A stretch of DNA of 64,000 nt from Bacteroidota bacterium (GCA_016711505.1 JADJSV010000008.1:1-64000), one strand, 5' to 3'; counted from the first letter of the stretch, positions 47,374 to 58,273 are shown. A program made the numbers and translations. The notes: generated from the sequence alone by a model not told the origin.

Positions 47374-50300
47374 TTATCTGATCAATGTCACTCTCCCATT
47401 GACCTTTTTTTCCTCTAAATCAAGGCCTTTGGCCTCCAGATGGTAAACATACACACCTTCGGGAGCAGGTGTTGCTGTATCCCGGACATTCCCTGTCCAG
47501 GGTTTCTTTTCATTACCGATAAAAATAACCTCGCCCCACCGGTTAAAGATCCTGAATTCATATTCAGACAAACTTGCACCGATCGGGGCAAATGACTCAT
47601 TAATATTATCCCCATTTGGAGAAAAAGCTCTTGGCAAAAATACGGCTATCGGATCTTCGACAATAACATTGTAAGTGATCGAGTCAATACAACCAAGATT
47701 ATTCTGAACTAACAATGTTACTTCATAAGTTCCTTGTGCCGGGAACTGATGAACCGGATCTCTGACAAAAGTTGTATCAGAATCTGACCGGAAATACCAT
47801 ACCCATGAACTTGCGTCAATCGAAGTATTCAGAAAACTGACCTGATTCAGGAAGGCACCTTCGGCAGGATTTGAATAAATAAAATCTGCAATTGGCGATG
47901 GGAAATTATTGACCAGAAAATAGGAACTGACTTGTGGCAGAATAGCACATGGAACACTCGATGTCATTTCAACACTTACACTATCTGCAGTAGCTAACGG
48001 TAGCGGAGTAAAAATACTACCACTACCACTGCTTTGTCCATTAACATACCATTCAAAAGTCGGATTCACTCCTCCATATTGCGGTTGAGCGATAAAACTT
48101 GTTGTATTCCCCTCACATACTACCGGCGGATTTGTAGAAATAGTCACATCAGGCATCAAAGAAATCAATCCCTGAATAATATCATATCCGGCAGCTGTGT
48201 TAGTAATGATACATGGCAAACTGGAAGTCAATAAAACACTGACAGAATCAGTTCCGGTACCAACTACAAAATCAAATGTAGAATCTGAAGAAGCAGTACC
48301 GGATGCAATTCCATTCACATACCATTGAAAGAGCGGAGAATTTCCGCCATAGACAGATGAGCCAGTAAAATGAATTGTATCACCTGTACAGAGAGAAGCG
48401 CTTGCATCTGAATTTAAATTGAGTGCAGGAACAGAATTTTGCAACTGCACATTTATTGAAGTATCGATAGCAGTTGAAGTAGTTACACATCGTAATGCAG
48501 AATTCATTTGAACAGTGATCAAAGAATCACCTGCATTCAAAACTGTTGCAAACGTTGCGGTTGTTGCACCGGGAATTGCTGAACCATTAACATACCATTG
48601 AAAAGTTGGAGTTGTTCCACCATTAATTTCTGTTGCAGTATAGGTGACTGGAGAACCCGGACAAACTGCTGTATCGGGAGAAATAGTAACACTTGGAACT
48701 ACGGAAGAATTTAATGCTATGAAAGTTGAAGCAGTATCTGTCGGAGAAGAAACACAAGAAGAATTCGAATGAAGCACAACCTGGACAACTGATCCATTGT
48801 TCAACACAGAAGTAGAAAAAGTGTCCACTGCTCCACTTTGCAATAAAACTCCATCAACGATCCAATCGTACGTCGGTGCAGTACCACCATTCACAGGTGT
48901 AGCATCAAAATGCAATGTATCGCCCTGACAAAAAGGACCTGCAACTGAATTTACTATTGAAACATCAGGAACAGATTGCGAAGTGATCGTAATAGCAATT
49001 GTAGAATCGAAATAAAGACAATTTGAATTGAAGTAGCGAAGTGTTACACTATAATTTCCGGGCAAAGAATATTGCACTGTCGGATTCTGATTGTCATTGA
49101 TAACTCCACCGGCAGCATTGCTTCCCGGTACTACCCAATCATAATCCGTCACAGCTGAACTACCATTTCCTGATAAATTGATTGGTGTATTGATGCAAGC
49201 AGTAATAGGAGAAATTGTAAAGCCCGGGTTGGTATTTGGTTCGACAGTAATAGTATCAGCTGCAGTAAAAGTTGTTCCACAACCATCCGTTACTGTTACA
49301 TTGTAAATTGTTGTAACATTTGGTGTAACGCGTAATGTATCGTTAGTTGATGACGAAGTATTCCAGACAAATGTATAAGGCGGAACTCCATTCTGAGGAA
49401 CAACAACCAGATCAACACTTGTTCCACCGCAGACTTGCATACTTGGAGTAAAGAATGCGTTCTCAAGTGTAGTTCCGGAAACATACATGACCCAATTTGT
49501 ATTTGCCCTCACACAATTGCCGGTACAATTTGGATCAGGATCGACATTACATCTGTAGAAGTGTAAAACAAAATTCAAAACCTGAGCTGAACAGGATGGT
49601 GCAGGCAAACATGCCAGGAGCTCGGGCATTGAAGTACTGTCATATCCGCAACTAAAATTTATGGCTGCAGGACATGTCATTACCGGAGGTGACCCGGGAG
49701 GAAATAAACATCCCGCATTTTCAATACTGAATCCTCCATCATCTCCCATACAAGCTCCAAATGCAAAAAATCTGAATTTACCGGTAATATCTGTAATAGT
49801 TGTATTGGCAGGTATTGGAACATTCAGAAAATAATCGCAACTGTTGGTCCAGCAAACCGCACTGTATCTTGTTCCCATGATAGAAGCAGCCAACAAACTA
49901 TCAGCAGCAGTAACAACAGGATCAATGACAACAGGATAAATTGTTGATGCAGAATTTAACCAACTTACAGGAGTAAAAACATTGAATTCTCCCTGCGAAT
50001 TAAACCCCGAATTAACTGCTAATGGCAGATCAGAATTACCATTTGAATAAGCATAACAGTTTTCAATAGTAAAACAAATATTATTCTTCCCATCAACAAT
50101 GTGATTAGTCCCATGTCCAATAATTTCAGAATTGATTCTGAGATCATCACTCATTTCAAACTGCTGACGCATAACCAGATTTCCTCCAATTAAGTTCAGC
50201 CTTTGTTTCAAAATAAAATCCATTTCAATCTTGCTTTCACTTACAGCAAAAACCAGATCAACATTCGGATAAAAATTATGAAATTTTATACCATCATCCC

Positions 50301-50856
50301 CTACTGTACGGTTGGACCAATCTGATTGACCAATTTCATTTTCAATACCATTATCGTCAATATGAATTAAACGAATGTCTTTCGCCAGTTTTAATTTTTT
50401 TCCCTGGAATAAAATTTCAACTTCACGCTTTCCGAGATCGATCGTTAGTGGAGAACGCTGTTGATCCGAAACAAAAATATCGGGCTTTTCAGTTGGGGAC
50501 AATCGATAATTTATTTCCCGCAACCAACCATTCTCATCAAAATAATTTATCGGTGAATAGGAATTCTGAATCATGAATCGATTTCCACCGGAACCCTTCT
50601 CAACAAAGTATCTTGAAAAAACCGTCCGCCTGTCTACCAATTCAATCATCCGGTTTTTCTTCTGGGTATCGAACGGATAAATTCCAAGGTCAGGATGTGA
50701 GTTGAATTCAGAAGCAATCAGTTTATTGATTTCATTTTCATTCTCCTTTTGACGAATAGAAAACTGAGTAAAATTCAATGAATTCAAACGCGAATATTGC
50801 GCCTGCAAAACAGAACAAAAAAACATAAAAAAGAAAACTAAACTTTTTCTCATCAT
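47374..50856 (-). CDS. Large secreted protein with PKD domain and T9SS type B (gliding-motility-associated) C-terminus
   Basis: 1160 residues; start at 50856 or the next Met. A signal peptide (SLVFFFMFFCSVLQAQ) precedes an N-terminal domain of about 280 residues found in large Bacteroidota surface proteins (VDLVFAVSESKIEMDFILK region). Then come PKD/Ig-like repeats of about 85-90 residues with the recurring FQWYVNGS / PTYDWIVDGV / LFQWYVNG pattern, and a PKD domain near residue 1000 (ASSWVWYFRSDSDTTF). The end is a type B sorting domain: FLPRAFSPNGDNINESFAPI, RIFNRWGEVIF and NGRVTLIR. It should be placed on the cell surface, probably as an adhesin. Frame intact. Confidence 0.88.
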   Translation of the reverse strand: MMRKSLVFFFMFFCSVLQAQYSRLNSLNFTQFSIRQKENENEINKLIASEFNSHPDLGIYPFDTQKKNRMIELVDRRTVFSRYFVEKGSGGNRFMIQNSYSPINYFDENGWLREINYRLSPTEKPDIFVSDQQRSPLTIDLGKREVEILFQGKKLKLAKDIRLIHIDDNGIENEIGQSDWSNRTVGDDGIKFHNFYPNVDLVFAVSESKIEMDFILKQRLNLIGGNLVMRQQFEMSDDLRINSEIIGHGTNHIVDGKNNICFTIENCYAYSNGNSDLPLAVNSGFNSQGEFNVFTPVSWLNSASTIYPVVIDPVVTAADSLLAASIMGTRYSAVCWTNSCDYFLNVPIPANTTITDITGKFRFFAFGACMGDDGGFSIENAGCLFPPGSPPVMTCPAAINFSCGYDSTSMPELLACLPAPSCSAQVLNFVLHFYRCNVDPDPNCTGNCVRANTNWVMYVSGTTLENAFFTPSMQVCGGTSVDLVVVPQNGVPPYTFVWNTSSSTNDTLRVTPNVTTIYNVTVTDGCGTTFTAADTITVEPNTNPGFTISPITACINTPINLSGNGSSAVTDYDWVVPGSNAAGGVINDNQNPTVQYSLPGNYSVTLRYFNSNCLYFDSTIAITITSQSVPDVSIVNSVAGPFCQGDTLHFDATPVNGGTAPTYDWIVDGVLLQSGAVDTFSTSVLNNGSVVQVVLHSNSSCVSSPTDTASTFIALNSSVVPSVTISPDTAVCPGSPVTYTATEINGGTTPTFQWYVNGSAIPGATTATFATVLNAGDSLITVQMNSALRCVTTSTAIDTSINVQLQNSVPALNLNSDASASLCTGDTIHFTGSSVYGGNSPLFQWYVNGIASGTASSDSTFDFVVGTGTDSVSVLLTSSLPCIITNTAAGYDIIQGLISLMPDVTISTNPPVVCEGNTTSFIAQPQYGGVNPTFEWYVNGQSSGSGSIFTPLPLATADSVSVEMTSSVPCAILPQVSSYFLVNNFPSPIADFIYSNPAEGAFLNQVSFLNTSIDASSWVWYFRSDSDTTFVRDPVHQFPAQGTYEVTLLVQNNLGCIDSITYNVIVEDPIAVFLPRAFSPNGDNINESFAPIGASLSEYEFRIFNRWGEVIFIGNEKKPWTGNVRDTATPAPEGVYVYHLEAKGLDLEEKKVNGRVTLIR

Positions 50857-50880
50857 TACAAAAGTATTTTATTCTGCGAA

Positions 50881-52368
50881 TTACAGGTTCTTCAGAAACT
50901 CCTCGCTTTGCTTCATCAATGGATACATTACTACATCTTCTTCAATAAATGGAACAGACTTACGGTAAGCTGCTACAAATTCTTCAATCATTCTGGAACT
51001 TTGTAATGGTTTTCTAAACTCCAGAGCCTGTGCTCCTGTCATTAGCTCAATTCCCAGAATGGTATAAACATTTTGCACCACCTTAAATAATTTAGTAGCA
51101 GAATTCGCGCCCATGCTGACATGATCTTCCTGGCCATTGCTGGATACAATGCTATCAACTGAAGCAGGGGTACAATATTGCTTATTCTGACTAACAATTG
51201 ACGCAGCAGTATACTGCGGAATCATAAAACCCGAATTTAAACCCGGATTACCTGCTAAAAAAGGCGGTAATCCACGTTGACCTGAAATTAATAAATAAGT
51301 TCGTCTTTCGGAAATATTTCCAAGCTCAGCAAGTGCGATGGCAAGAAAATCCATAGCAAGAGCTAAAGGTTGTCCATGAAAATTCCCTGCTGAGATCACT
51401 TTATCTTCGTCAGGAAAAACAGTTGGATTGTCTGTGACAGAATTAATCTCTGTCAGGATAACACCAGCAGCATAGTTTATAGCATCGCGCGAAGCTCCAT
51501 GCACCTGTGGAATGCAACGAAATGAATACGGATCCTGCACATGTTCTTTGCGGCGTTTGATCATCTGACTGCCTTTCAGAATATTTCTCATATTCTCAGC
51601 CACATCGATCTGACCTTTGTGAGGTCTGATCTTGTGAATTAATTTATCAAAAGGTTCTTGCCGGCCATCAAATGCATCGAGAGAAATTTCCGCAACAAAA
51701 TCAGCCATTGAAGCAAGCTGATATGAATTCATAATACAATACAGGCCATATGCCGACATGAATTGTGTTCCATTCAGTAACGCTAATCCTTCTTTTGACT
51801 GAAGCTCAATTGGCTTCCAGCCGAATTTCTTTAAAATATTTTTCGAAGGTTGAACTTTTCCTTCAAACAAAACCTCTCCCTCTCCGATCAATGGCAGACA
51901 AAGATGAGCGAGTGGCGCAAGATCACCGGAAGCCCCAAGCGAACCTTGCTGATATACTACTGGAAAAATATTATTATTGAAGAAGTCAACCAATCGCTCA
52001 ACAGTCACAAGCTGAACTCCGGAATTTCCATATGACAATCCCTGAATCTTCAGAAGCAACATCAAACGTACGATCTCAACCGGTACTACATCTCCGGTGC
52101 CACACGCATGTGAAACCATGAGATTACGCTGAAGTTTTCCAAGATCATTTTCAGAAACGGATTTATTGTAAAGCGCACCGAAACCGGTATTGATACCGTA
52201 GATAGGCTCACTATATTCTTTGAGTTTACGGTCAAGATATTTTCTGCACTTAACGATCTTCGTTTTTGCATCATCGGAAAGGACCAGCTTTCGGTTCTCG
52301 AAAATAATTTCTTCGATATCATTTATCGAAAGTTCTGTGCTGCTGATCTTGTGCTGTGCTTGTGCCAT
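50881..52368 (-). CDS. hutH: Histidine ammonia-lyase
   Basis: HutH removes ammonia from L-histidine to give urocanate. The 495-residue protein has the Ala-Ser-Gly triad that cyclises into the MIO electrophile at residues 146-148 (QQGSLGASGDLAPLAHLCLP). The substrate-selectivity position is His in NLMVSHACGTG (residue 87), and SAGNFHGQPLALAMD matches the histidine-binding GGNFH region of HutH more than plant-type phenylalanine lyases. Tyrosine ammonia-lyase activity is an alternative in this family. No hutU, hutI or hutG is adjacent. It lies 17 bp after hisS and is probably cotranscribed with it, pairing histidine use with histidyl-tRNA formation. Confidence 0.88.
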   Translation of the reverse strand: MAQAQHKISSTELSINDIEEIIFENRKLVLSDDAKTKIVKCRKYLDRKLKEYSEPIYGINTGFGALYNKSVSENDLGKLQRNLMVSHACGTGDVVPVEIVRLMLLLKIQGLSYGNSGVQLVTVERLVDFFNNNIFPVVYQQGSLGASGDLAPLAHLCLPLIGEGEVLFEGKVQPSKNILKKFGWKPIELQSKEGLALLNGTQFMSAYGLYCIMNSYQLASMADFVAEISLDAFDGRQEPFDKLIHKIRPHKGQIDVAENMRNILKGSQMIKRRKEHVQDPYSFRCIPQVHGASRDAINYAAGVILTEINSVTDNPTVFPDEDKVISAGNFHGQPLALAMDFLAIALAELGNISERRTYLLISGQRGLPPFLAGNPGLNSGFMIPQYTAASIVSQNKQYCTPASVDSIVSSNGQEDHVSMGANSATKLFKVVQNVYTILGIELMTGAQALEFRKPLQSSRMIEEFVAAYRKSVPFIEEDVVMYPLMKQSEEFLKNL

Positions 52369-52385
52369 AAATTACAATTATTAAA

Positions 52386-53738
52386 TCAAGAAATTAAATC
52401 AGGAAGCTGCTCTGCAGTTATTTTTACTTGTTCTCCTGTTTTCATATTTTTTATAGTCAGATTTCCGGAAGACATTTCTTCGGAACCGATCAAACCTACA
52501 AATGGAATATTTTTCTTATCCGCATAAGCCATTTGCTTTTTCATTTTAGCATCATCAGGATAAACTTCAGTATTGATATTCAACTTCCGTAATTGTCGTG
52601 CAATGCTTAAACAATAAGTTGCCTCCGCAATTCCAAAATTGACAAACATCAATCGTGTCGACACATTACTGAAATCAGGAAATGCATTGATCTCTTCAAT
52701 TACATCGTAGATCCTGTCTGCTCCGAAAGAAATCCCTACACCTGACATATTTGGTAAACCAAAAATTCCGGTGAGGTCATCATATCGTCCACCTCCACAG
52801 ATGCTACCGGTAAAAGTCGTCCGGGTATCATTTGCTTTCACTTCTATGATCGCTCCTGTGTAATAGTTCAATCCACGTGCTAATGTAATGTCCAGTTCAA
52901 GCACACACATTGGCGGGATATCCGTAGATCCTGACAGAATTTCACGGAGTTCTTCGATTCCTTTTTTACCGATCTCCGAATCAGACAATACTTCAGAAAG
53001 TACATTTAGTTTTTCTTCGTTCGTGCCTTTAAGGTCAATGATCGGTTTTAATAATTCTATCGAACGATCAGAAATTTCCTTTGACTTTAATTCATCAATT
53101 ACTTTTTCTATACCGATCTTATCAAGTTTATCAATAGCAACAGTGATGTCAATTATTTTATCTGAAGCGCCAATTAATTCTGCTATTCCTGCAAGTACTT
53201 TTCTGTTATTGAGTTTTATCGTTACACCGAACTTCAAATTCTCAAATACATCACTGATGATTGAGATCAATTCAATTTCATTCAGTAAAGAATTTGAACC
53301 AATAACATCAGCATCACATTGAAAGAATTCGCGGTATCTTCCTTTCTGCGGACGATCAGCGCGCCACACCGGCTGGATCTGAAATCTTTTGAATGGAAAA
53401 GAAATATCATTCTGATTCATTACAACATAACGCGCAAAAGGAACAGTCAGATCATAACGAAGTCCTTTTTCTGCAATGTCACGCATTGTAACATTTCCAT
53501 TGGCCTTCTTTATCTGATCCACTACTTCACCTGAATTCAAAATTCTGAACAGCAACTTATCTCCTTCCTCCCCATACTTTCCTTCCAGTGAAGAAAGGTT
53601 TTCCATAGAAGGTGTTTCTATCTGTTCGAAACCATAGCGAGAATAAATGGTCCGGATAGTATCGAAAATATAATTCCGCCGGCGCATTTCATTCGGAGAA
53701 AAGTCCCTTGTGCCTTTTGGTATACTTGGTTTTGACAT
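52386..53738 (-). CDS. hisS: Histidyl-tRNA synthetase
   Basis: A 450-residue class II synthetase. It begins MSKPSIPKGTRDFSPNEMRR, the HisRS N-terminal signature. Motif 2 includes FQIQPVWRADRPQKGRYREF and FFQCDADVIGS, and the histidine-binding block near the end of the catalytic core is GLNYYTGAIIEVK, with GGGRYDDL following. The C-terminal anticodon-binding domain has RKLNINTEVYPDDAKMKKQM and ends in TAEQLPDL. Length is normal and the frame is intact. First gene of a probable hisS-hutH unit. Confidence 0.96.
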   Translation of the reverse strand: MSKPSIPKGTRDFSPNEMRRRNYIFDTIRTIYSRYGFEQIETPSMENLSSLEGKYGEEGDKLLFRILNSGEVVDQIKKANGNVTMRDIAEKGLRYDLTVPFARYVVMNQNDISFPFKRFQIQPVWRADRPQKGRYREFFQCDADVIGSNSLLNEIELISIISDVFENLKFGVTIKLNNRKVLAGIAELIGASDKIIDITVAIDKLDKIGIEKVIDELKSKEISDRSIELLKPIIDLKGTNEEKLNVLSEVLSDSEIGKKGIEELREILSGSTDIPPMCVLELDITLARGLNYYTGAIIEVKANDTRTTFTGSICGGGRYDDLTGIFGLPNMSGVGISFGADRIYDVIEEINAFPDFSNVSTRLMFVNFGIAEATYCLSIARQLRKLNINTEVYPDDAKMKKQMAYADKKNIPFVGLIGSEEMSSGNLTIKNMKTGEQVKITAEQLPDLIS

Positions 53739-53861
53739 GATTTTTATGTAGCCTCTAAAATAGATATCAAACGGTCATGAATATGGATGGTGGAAGGGAA
53801 TTATTCACAATCTTCTTTGCATGAAACTGAAATTTTCTTTTTTGAATAGTGGATTAAAGTA

Positions 53862-53941
53862 TTTAAGGTGTTTAAAGGGCTTAAAGTGCTTTGATACTTT
53901 CTCCACACCTTAAACAATTTAAACACCTTAAACAATTTAAA
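53862..53941. repeat. Short tandem and inverted repeats
   Basis: CACCTTAAACAATTTAAA occurs twice in tandem (53906-53923, 53924-53941) and TTTAAGGTGTTTA (53862-53874) is its inverted partner, so the stretch can pair in more than one way. It lies in the 250-bp gap between hisS and ettA (both minus), near the ettA 3' end. Confidence 0.75.
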
Positions 53942-53989
53942 CATTTTACTCTTCACCGGCTTAAATCAAAAACCGGAATTGAGTAAACT

Positions 53990-55666
53990 TTATCTGACCA
54001 AAGACCGATATCTGATCCTATGAGGCTGTACATCACCCAGACGCTGCTTCTTGTTCTCTTCATATTCCGAGAAGTTTCCATCAAAGAAATAAACCTGAGA
54101 GTCACCTTCAAAAGCTAGGATGTGAGTGGCAATACGATCGAGGAACCATCTATCATGGGAAATAACAACGGCACATCCGGCGAAGTTTTCAAGTGCTTCT
54201 TCCAGTGCACGAAGTGTATTGATATCGATATCGTTCGTTGGCTCATCGAGCAAAAGTACGTTCGAACCTTGTTTTAAAGCAATGGCTAAATGGACACGAT
54301 TTCTTTCTCCACCTGATAACACTTCCAGTTTTTTACTCTGATCAGTTCCACTGAAATTGAATTTAGAAACATACGCTCTCGAATTCAATTTCTGAGTTCC
54401 GACGATCATTGTATCTGTTCCGCCTGAGATTACATCATAAACCGTTTTTCCCGGAACAAGATCGTCATGCGACTGATCTACATATCCGATCTGAACAGTA
54501 TCTCCAACTTTAAAATCACCTGAATCCGGTTTCTCCAGACCCATGATCATTTTGAAAAGTGTTGTCTTACCGGCACCATTCGGTCCGATAACTCCGACAA
54601 TCCCTGCAGGTGGTAATGAGAAACTCAGGTTTTCAAACAAAACCCGGTCGCCATATGCTTTCGAAATATTATTCGCTTCAATAACTACTCCACCTAAACG
54701 CGGTCCGGGTGGAATAAATAATTCAAGTTTTTCTTCCTTCTCTTTAACGTCCTGATTCAACATGGTATCATAGGCAGCGATACGTGCTTTTGATTTAGTA
54801 TGACGACCTTTCGGCGACAAGCGAACCCATTCCAATTCACGTTGAAGAGTTTTCTGACGTTTACTTTCAGTCCGTTCTTCCTGCGCTAATCGATTTGATT
54901 TTTGTTCTAACCATGATGAGTAATTTCCTTTCCATGGTATTCCTTCTCCTCTATCCAGTTCAAGAATCCATCCTGCAACATTGTCAAGGAAGTATCTATC
55001 GTGAGTTACGGCAATTACTGTCCCTGAATATTTCTGTAGATGTTGTTCCAGCCATAAAACTGATTCAGCATCCAGATGATTCGTTGGCTCATCGAGCAAA
55101 AGAACATCCGGCTCTTGCAATAACAATCGACAAAGTGCAAGGCGACGTTTTTCACCTCCAGAAAGAGTTGCGATCTTCGATTCAGGATCAGGACAACGTA
55201 AAGCATCCATAGCGATCTCAATCTTATTATCGATCTCCCATCCATTCGCTGCATCAATTGCATCCTGAACCTGACTTTGACGTTCAATGAGTTTATTCAT
55301 TGCATCATCATCCATAGGCTCTGCAAATTTATTGTTGATCTCTTCGAATTCTTTCAAAAGATCGACAACTTTTTGCGCACCTTCCATTACAACTTCTCTT
55401 GCTGTTTTATCTTTATCAAATTCCGGTTCCTGTGAAAGATATCCGACAGTATACCCCGGAGAAAAAACTACTTCACCGGTAAAAGATTTTTCAAGTCCGG
55501 CTATGATCTTCATCAAAGTTGATTTACCGGCACCGTTCAAACCGAGGATACCGATCTTCGCTCCATAGTAAAACGAAAGATAAATGTTCTTTAAAACCTG
55601 TTTTTGTGGTGGATAAGTTTTACTTACACCTACCATTGAAAAAATTATCTTTTTATCGTCAGCCAT
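53990..55666 (-). CDS. ettA: Energy-dependent translational throttle protein EttA (ABC-F)
   Basis: A 558-residue cytoplasmic ABC-F protein that binds the ribosomal E site and gates the first peptide bond according to ATP level. There are two ATP-binding cassettes: Walker A GILGLNGAGKSTLMKIIAGL and GVIGPNGAGKTTLFKMIMGL, signatures LSGGEKRRLALCRLL and LSGGERNRVHLAIAL, Walker B LLLDEPTNHLD and LLLDEPTND. The linker between them (about 240-330) includes the EttA-typical RELEWVRLSPKGRHTKSKAR. No transmembrane part, as expected. Frame intact; single gene. Confidence 0.95.
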   Translation of the reverse strand: MADDKKIIFSMVGVSKTYPPQKQVLKNIYLSFYYGAKIGILGLNGAGKSTLMKIIAGLEKSFTGEVVFSPGYTVGYLSQEPEFDKDKTAREVVMEGAQKVVDLLKEFEEINNKFAEPMDDDAMNKLIERQSQVQDAIDAANGWEIDNKIEIAMDALRCPDPESKIATLSGGEKRRLALCRLLLQEPDVLLLDEPTNHLDAESVLWLEQHLQKYSGTVIAVTHDRYFLDNVAGWILELDRGEGIPWKGNYSSWLEQKSNRLAQEERTESKRQKTLQRELEWVRLSPKGRHTKSKARIAAYDTMLNQDVKEKEEKLELFIPPGPRLGGVVIEANNISKAYGDRVLFENLSFSLPPAGIVGVIGPNGAGKTTLFKMIMGLEKPDSGDFKVGDTVQIGYVDQSHDDLVPGKTVYDVISGGTDTMIVGTQKLNSRAYVSKFNFSGTDQSKKLEVLSGGERNRVHLAIALKQGSNVLLLDEPTNDIDINTLRALEEALENFAGCAVVISHDRWFLDRIATHILAFEGDSQVYFFDGNFSEYEENKKQRLGDVQPHRIRYRSLVR

Positions 55667-56005
55667 ACTTGTTTTGTGTTTATTAAAATTGAGTCCGGCA
55701 GATCATGAAAATGATTCATTTCCGGTTTAAAATAAGGCTGCAAATGTCGCTAAAAAAAGGCAAAAAATGAAGCAGAAAGGCTCAATAAGGCAAACAAATT
55801 GAGCTCTCACCCTCAATCAAAAGATATATTGAAAGCTGTCATATTTCAATGACACCTGGATTAGCTTCAAAAAAGCTATAATTCCGCTTATTTTCGAAGT
55901 TTCCACCTCAATAGCAAAGAATATTTTAAGTCAGATTTCTCACCAATTAGAAGTAACAAAAACGCTGATCTTCAGTACTAATCAGAATAAATTTCTATTG
56001 CAAAA
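55667..56005. other. Gap between divergent ettA and S8 protease genes
   Basis: About 340 bp, AT-rich, no gene on either strand. It must hold the promoters of both genes, but neither shows a full TAnnTTTG match (a GCAAATG sequence near 55740 on the ettA side is partial). Confidence 0.5.
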
Positions 56006-58219
56006 ATGAAAAAGTTAATTTCTATTTCTCTCTCTCTGATTCTCACTGTAAGTGCCATTGCTCAGAATTCTTTTACCAATGTATCTACAAAGGCAAAAGA
56101 GCAATCTGCAAAAATGAATTTCGGCTTGAAGCGAAAAATAAAAGCTGAAAATAACGATTCAAGAGAGATCTCAGTACTGGTGAAAGGGAATGTTGATGTT
56201 ATAAAGGCAAAGACAATTGAATTAGGTGGAGTATTTAAAAACTCTGCAGGTGACATAGCTTCGATCAGAATTCCACTGAACAAGATCGATATTCTTGCAA
56301 AGGTTGCAGATGTTCAGAGAATTGAAAGTAACGACTATAAATTTTTACCAATGAATGATCAGGCTGTGAGAAATAATCATGCGCTTGAAGTTCAAAATGG
56401 TTTTGGATTACCACAAGGTTATGATGGTACAGGTGTAGTTGTCGGTATCATAGACGAAGGAATTGATTACACTCATCCTGATTTCAGAGATGAATTTGGA
56501 AATACAAGAATCAAATTTCTTTGGGATCAGTCGATCATCAATCTTAATCCACTGACACAACCTCAGCCTTATGGCTATGGAAAAGAATACATCGGTAATC
56601 AGATCGATACATCCACGCAACATTACGATAGTCCTTTCGGACATGGCACCCATGTTGCCGGAATTGCTTGCGGAAATGGATTAGCAGTAAATAATTATAA
56701 AGGCATGGCTCCAAAAGCAGACATGATCATCGTCAAGGCAAATTTAAACCAGCCTGACAATGACTTTCTGAGTTCATTGGGTGATGCAGTAAAATATATT
56801 TTCGATAAAGCCGATGCTTTAGGTCAACCCGCAGTTATCAATATTAGTCTGGGAACTTATTTCGGTTCTCATGATGGAAAAGATATTCAGGCGCAGTACA
56901 TCGACAATCTTATAACAACAGGACCCGGTCGTGTAGTTGTAGCTTCAGCAGGAAATGCAGGTACAGCACCGATTCATCTCGGATATGACCTGAATGCAGA
57001 TACTAATTTTACATGGCTGCAATTCAGCAGTGATTACATTTACATTCAGGCATGGGGCGATTCAGGACAATTTGAGAATGCAAATTTTTCGATTGGACTG
57101 GACAGAGTTAAACCGGATTATTATTCAGTTGCAACTATGCCATTTGTCAATATCCAATCACAATTGGATACCGTTGTTGTTGATACCCTATTCGATGGCA
57201 CCAATCGTCTTGGAACAATCTATCGCTATGCAGAATATTTCAATGGCAGATATTCTTTTGAATACATCATCTATCCGGATTCAACTATGAATATTTCCGG
57301 AAATGATACCAGCAGATATTTATGGAGTTTCAAAACATTTGGCAGTGGAAGAATGGATGCATGGAGTCTTGAAATGGTTTTTGACAATATTCCCGACAGT
57401 TTAATTTTCCCTGTAATAAATCAGTATAAAAAACCGGATGGTGAGCAGACTATTGTAAGTAGTTTCACATGTAGTGATAAGGTCATAACAGTTGGCTCAT
57501 ACATTAACAGAAATTATTACACCAATGCAAATTTCGCTATTACCAGAGATACAAGTTTAGAAGTTGGACAATTATCCTCTTTCTCCAGTCGTGGTCCAAC
57601 ACGTGATGGCAGGATCAAACCTGATATTACTGCAACCGGCGAATGGGTCCTTTCGGCAGGAACGCAATCAGAATTAAATATTTTATCGGCAACAGAACCG
57701 ACAAAAGTTGCTGCGGGAAAAAAACACAAACGAAGCAGTGGAACCTCAATGTCTTCACCAATGGTTGCAGGAATCTGCGCGCTTTATCTTCAGAAAAATC
57801 CGACTGCTACATGGCTGGATGTTAAAACTGCAATTTTGAATTGTGCAGATCATGATAATTTTACCGGCTCCACTCTACCGGATAATAACTGGGGTTATGG
57901 AAAAGTAAATGCCTATGCTTCAGTCAGAGGTTGCAATATCGGAATTGATGAGATGTACGAAAGCATTGACTTCTCTTTGTATCCGAACCCGAGTTCAGCA
58001 AATACAAGTATTCAATATGATCTTGCTTCTATAGGTAAATTCGGAAAAGCTTCGATCACAATATCAAATTCAATTGGATCTGTTGTAAAGAACATTTCAT
58101 TAAAACTGATCAGCAACAGCCTGGAGATACCTTACGGTGAACTGAATTCCGGAATTTATTTCTGCACTTTAAAAATTGATGGAGAAACTATAAGAACACA
58201 AAAACTTATTATTCTATAA
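56006..58219 (+). CDS. S8 (subtilisin) family serine protease with T9SS sorting domain
   Basis: A 737-residue secreted protease. After a signal peptide (LISISLSLILTVSAIAQ) and a pro-region (about 30-120), the catalytic residues are Asp in VVGIIDEGIDYTHPDF (near residue 150), His in GHGTHVAGIACGNG (near 215) and Ser in SSGTSMSSPMVAGICALYLQ (near 580), with the oxyanion Asn in VVASAGNAGTAP. The His-Ser distance is long, indicating a beta-rich insert (residues about 330-490). The last 80 residues are a type A T9SS domain (FSLYPNPSSANTSIQYDL, SGIYFCTLKIDGETIRTQKL). It would degrade extracellular protein. Frame intact. Confidence 0.92.
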   Translation: MKKLISISLSLILTVSAIAQNSFTNVSTKAKEQSAKMNFGLKRKIKAENNDSREISVLVKGNVDVIKAKTIELGGVFKNSAGDIASIRIPLNKIDILAKVADVQRIESNDYKFLPMNDQAVRNNHALEVQNGFGLPQGYDGTGVVVGIIDEGIDYTHPDFRDEFGNTRIKFLWDQSIINLNPLTQPQPYGYGKEYIGNQIDTSTQHYDSPFGHGTHVAGIACGNGLAVNNYKGMAPKADMIIVKANLNQPDNDFLSSLGDAVKYIFDKADALGQPAVINISLGTYFGSHDGKDIQAQYIDNLITTGPGRVVVASAGNAGTAPIHLGYDLNADTNFTWLQFSSDYIYIQAWGDSGQFENANFSIGLDRVKPDYYSVATMPFVNIQSQLDTVVVDTLFDGTNRLGTIYRYAEYFNGRYSFEYIIYPDSTMNISGNDTSRYLWSFKTFGSGRMDAWSLEMVFDNIPDSLIFPVINQYKKPDGEQTIVSSFTCSDKVITVGSYINRNYYTNANFAITRDTSLEVGQLSSFSSRGPTRDGRIKPDITATGEWVLSAGTQSELNILSATEPTKVAAGKKHKRSSGTSMSSPMVAGICALYLQKNPTATWLDVKTAILNCADHDNFTGSTLPDNNWGYGKVNAYASVRGCNIGIDEMYESIDFSLYPNPSSANTSIQYDLASIGKFGKASITISNSIGSVVKNISLKLISNSLEIPYGELNSGIYFCTLKIDGETIRTQKLIIL

Positions 58220-58240
58220 GAATTATATTATACAAAACGA

Positions 58241-58273
58241 AACCGGCATTTTTTATTAATGCCGGTTTTTTTT
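58241..58273 (+). terminator. Rho-independent terminator of the S8 protease gene
   Basis: AACCGGCATT (58241-58250) and AATGCCGGTT (58258-58267) are exact reverse complements with a 7-base loop, followed by a T-run, 22 bp after the stop. Confidence 0.9.
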